From CAYTQK01 sp964439745 (GTDB lineage: Bacteria > Desulfobacterota > Desulfobacteria > Desulfobacterales > Desulfosudaceae): a DNA stretch of 8,735 nt. The notes under the pieces are model-generated. The model did no database searches, was not told where the DNA came from, and saw only the letters and a list, made by a program, of their open reading frames with translations. The position numbers and the translations under genes are program-made. Below are positions 7,228 to 8,735 of this stretch, one piece after another. The DNA is taken from contig CAYTQK010000136.1 of assembly GCA_964439745.1 (NCBI GenBank), positions 1 through 8,735 on the forward strand, read 5' to 3'. The first letter of the stretch is position 1, and each line of letters starts with the position of its first letter.

Positions 7228-7256
7228 TTGACTCCGGCCGGGTAAAATAGTAGAAT
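7228..7256 (+). promoter_or_regulatory. Sigma70-like promoter of the protease gene
   Basis: TTGACT (7228-7233) and TAGAAT (7251-7256), each five of six to consensus, are 17 bp apart. Predicted start is near 7263, about 24 nt before the ATG at 7287. It is divergent from the operon promoter, with about 40 bp between the two -35 boxes, room for a shared regulator site. No convincing operator palindrome was seen there. Confidence 0.6.
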
Positions 7257-7286
7257 AAATAATAAAATACGAAGAACCGGCGTACG

Positions 7287-8372
7287 ATGGAATCAAGATG
7301 CAAAATAACAGGATGGATGCTGGTCTTGCTGCTGACCGGCCTGGTCCTGGCCGCGGCCGCGGAAATGTACAAGTACCAGGATGAGAGCGGAGCCTGGCAT
7401 TTTTCCGACACCCCGCCGCCGGATGCCGACGTTTCCGTGGAGACCGTCCCCATGGCGGTGCGGTCGGAGGGCGGCGGCGAGGACCTGGCCCAGCGGCTGT
7501 GGGAACAGTATGCGCCCCAGAGCCGTCTGGAATACGCTTCTTTGGCCGCGGTCACCATTTATTCCGATATTGCCAAGGGGTCGGGCTTCTTTGTTACCAC
7601 GCGGGGGCATCTCCTGACCAACCGGCACGTCCTGGAAGGAGATCACCGGGAGATGGCCGATACCCGGGCCGAGTATGAGGCGGCTGAAGATCGGCTGGCG
7701 CATGCCGAATCCTGGTTCCGGCATGAAGCCGACCAGATGGCCCAGGCGGAGGAGGACCTGGAGAAGATGAAGCGGGCCATCGATCACCTGAACGATTCAG
7801 AGAACCGGCGGTCGGCCATGCAGCTATACCAGGAGCGTAGGGATCGCTACCAGGCCTGGAAGGCTGATTTTGAAGCGGAACGGCGGCGCTATGAAGCCTA
7901 TCGGGAGCAGCACCGGGACCGACGGGAAAAGTTTGAATACCGGGCCACCGTGGCCGGTGCGGCCAGTCATTTTTGGATTGTGATCAAGGACGGCAGCCGC
8001 CTGAATGCCCGGCTGATCCGGACCAGCCGCAACCACGACCTGGCCCTGCTGAAGGTGGACGGGTACCAGACCCCCCGCCTGGAGCCGCCGGAAACGGGCA
8101 TTCCCGGCCAGGGTTCCCCGGTCTATGCCCTCGGCAGTCCCATGACCCTGAGTGATTCGGTCAGCCGGGGGGTCGTGGCCGGGTATGAAAACGGCTTTGT
8201 CAAGACCGACGCCAAGATCTATCCCGGCAACAGCGGCGGCCCCCTGGTTACCGAAGAAGGGCGGGTCATCGGCATCAACACCTTCAAGCAGCTGACCCGG
8301 GATTTCGAGGGCCTGGGTTTTGCCATTCCCATTACCACGGCCATGCGCGAGTTTGCGGCCGAGCTGGAATAA
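7287..8372 (+). CDS. Exported DUF4124 / HtrA-like trypsin-fold serine protease with helical insert
   Basis: A 361-residue protein. Residues 1-25 form a signal peptide: Arg4 and Lys6, then WMLVLLLTGLVLAAAA, with likely cleavage near residue 25, so it should act in the periplasm or envelope. Residues about 26-48 (MYKYQDESGAWHFSDTPP) are a DUF4124 motif, often found at the N-terminus of exported proteins. The protease part starts near 85; the triad is His114 (TNRHVL), Asp251 (NHDLALLKV) and Ser316 (GNSGGPL), followed by IGINTFKQ and GFAIPI. The His-to-Asp distance is 137 residues, against about 30 in DegP. The extra roughly 105 residues (118-222) are very rich in Glu, Arg, Ala and Gln and look coiled-coil. 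There is no PDZ domain. The start is ATG 7287 because it gives a full signal peptide, although the ribosome site is weak. Substrate unknown; not obviously linked to the divergent acetate operon. Confidence 0.85.
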   Translation: MESRCKITGWMLVLLLTGLVLAAAAEMYKYQDESGAWHFSDTPPPDADVSVETVPMAVRSEGGGEDLAQRLWEQYAPQSRLEYASLAAVTIYSDIAKGSGFFVTTRGHLLTNRHVLEGDHREMADTRAEYEAAEDRLAHAESWFRHEADQMAQAEEDLEKMKRAIDHLNDSENRRSAMQLYQERRDRYQAWKADFEAERRRYEAYREQHRDRREKFEYRATVAGAASHFWIVIKDGSRLNARLIRTSRNHDLALLKVDGYQTPRLEPPETGIPGQGSPVYALGSPMTLSDSVSRGVVAGYENGFVKTDAKIYPGNSGGPLVTEEGRVIGINTFKQLTRDFEGLGFAIPITTAMREFAAELE

Positions 8373-8428
8373 GGGAACCGGCTCGCCGGCCGGAAAGACG
8401 GCGGAAGCCACCGGATTCATATGTAAAG

Positions 8429-8454
8429 CGGCATCAACAAAAGGGCTGATGCCG
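8429..8454 (+). other. Hairpin 13 bp upstream of the TMTC-like start codon
   Basis: CGGCATCA (8429-8436) and TGATGCCG (8447-8454) form a perfect 8-bp stem around a 10-nt loop, ACAAAAGGGC. No T-tract follows, so it is not a canonical terminator for the protease gene. It could shape the leader of the next gene, or stabilise the 3' end of the protease mRNA. The rest of the 95-bp gap shows only short GC-rich repeats. Confidence 0.45.
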
Positions 8455-8467
8455 GCGGGGACAGGGC

Positions 8468-8689
8468 GTGACCAAAGCGGAGGCATACCGGCCGGGACAC
8501 CGCGGCGTGATTTTCTGGAGCGCGGCCTTTCTGGTCATTATTTACGGCAACAGCCTGGCAGGCCAGTTCGTGTTTGACGATTGGAGCATGATTGTGGCCC
8601 GGCCGGAGCTGCGGCCGCCGAGACCGTCCTGTACCTGGCTGAAAATTATTACCTGGCCGGAAACCAGGCCGCGGGCGACGCCCGGGTGA
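8468..8689 (+). pseudogene. N-terminus of TMTC/GT-C-like membrane protein, frame lost early
   Basis: GTG start at 8468 opens 73 codons, ending at TGA 8687-8689. Residues 13-28 (VIFWSAAFLVIIYGNS core) form one transmembrane helix, followed by LAGQFVFDDWSMIV (30-43). This pattern of a first helix ending in N-S-L, then FVFDDW, is what I recall at the start of large bacterial membrane proteins with a GT-C (TMTC, O-mannosyltransferase-like) core and TPR repeats. The Asp pair would lie in the first periplasmic loop. After about residue 48 the sequence turns into Arg/Pro-rich text typical of out-of-frame reading and soon stops. A full protein would be several hundred residues. I infer a frameshift or internal deletion; an assembly error or a short genuine ORF are alternatives. 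There is no strong Shine-Dalgarno. Confidence 0.5.
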
Positions 8690-8735
8690 GGCAATACCTG
8701 GCTGGTGCCGATACTGTCCAGCCGGAGCGGATCAT
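8578..8735 (+). pseudogene. Frame-1 continuation with TPR-like text, open to the window end
   Basis: Frame 1 is open from 8578 to the last base with no evident start codon context. From about 8617 it reads AETVLYLAENYYLAGNQAAG and then DARVRQYLAGADTVQPERI. This is a helical, Ala/Tyr/Leu-spaced pattern like a tetratricopeptide helix pair, and more protein-like than the frame of the upstream GTG ORF over the same bases. It may be the C-terminal part of the same TMTC/TPR protein joined out of frame after loss of the middle, or part of an unrelated gene. It runs off the window, so its end is unknown. Confidence 0.4.

Noticed and set aside
5401..7245. Long + strand open frame (614 codons) opposite the GNAT fusion gene
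   Set aside because: Antisense shadow of a gene with recognisable domains; no motif, no ribosome site, and low-complexity Gly/Asp/Gln-rich translation.
7208..7558. - strand open frame (116 codons) across the divergent promoter region
   Set aside because: It overlaps the protease signal peptide and DUF4124 region antisense, has no recognisable motif, and would cover the + strand promoter.
8378..8389. CCGG-CTCG-CCGG inverted repeat after the protease stop
   Set aside because: Only four base pairs and no T-tract; such GC-rich words are common here, so it is not supported as a terminator.
1..8735. Search for tRNA, rRNA, CRISPR arrays, insertion sequences and riboswitches
   Set aside because: Nothing seen: no spaced direct repeats, no transposase-like protein, no terminal inverted repeats, and no intergenic gap longer than about 190 bp to hold a large RNA.

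Overview
The window looks like a piece of a GC-rich bacterial chromosome that oxidises or activates acetate and fatty acids. The best guess is a Desulfobacterota-type (deltaproteobacterial) anaerobe. This is inferred from the gene set (long-form acyl-CoA dehydrogenase, acetyl-CoA synthetases, CoA-transferase-like/GNAT fusion) and the protein flavour; no rRNA or other taxonomic marker is present.

Layout. The left edge (1-279, + strand) holds the last 92 codons of an acyl-CoA dehydrogenase. A near-perfect hairpin with A- and T-tracts on its two sides (about 316-353) ends both this gene and the operon converging on it. From 7101 down to 422 (- strand) four genes are packed with 22-bp, 17-bp and -4-bp junctions: (1) a 632-residue fusion of an acetyl-CoA hydrolase/transferase-like domain with a C-terminal GNAT acetyltransferase domain; (2) Acs, a 654-residue AMP-forming acetyl-CoA synthetase; (3) a zinc-dependent deacetylase of the histone deacetylase/AcuC superfamily; (4) a second AMP-forming synthetase resembling Bacillus AcsA. 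A good extended -10 promoter lies 50-85 bp upstream of gene 1. On the + strand, a second sigma70-like promoter drives a secreted or periplasmic DUF4124/trypsin-like protease (7287-8372) whose catalytic domain is split by a long charged helical insert. The right edge (8468-8735) holds the start of a membrane GT-C/TMTC-like protein that loses its frame after about 48 codons; a different reading frame then stays open to the window end.

How the genes work together. The operon appears to combine acetate activation (two synthetases) with a candidate 'writer' (GNAT) and a candidate 'eraser' (deacetylase) of the regulatory acetyl-lysine. Both synthetases keep the PKTR[ST]GK lysine that is acetylated in the Salmonella and Bacillus enzymes. 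The CoA-transferase half of the GNAT fusion has Gln (residue 244) where related CoA-transferases carry the Glu that forms the covalent glutamyl-CoA intermediate. It may therefore be a non-catalytic acetyl-CoA-binding or sensing domain, analogous to the acyl-CoA-synthetase-like half of Pat/PatZ. That is an inference, and it is the most interesting idea in the window.
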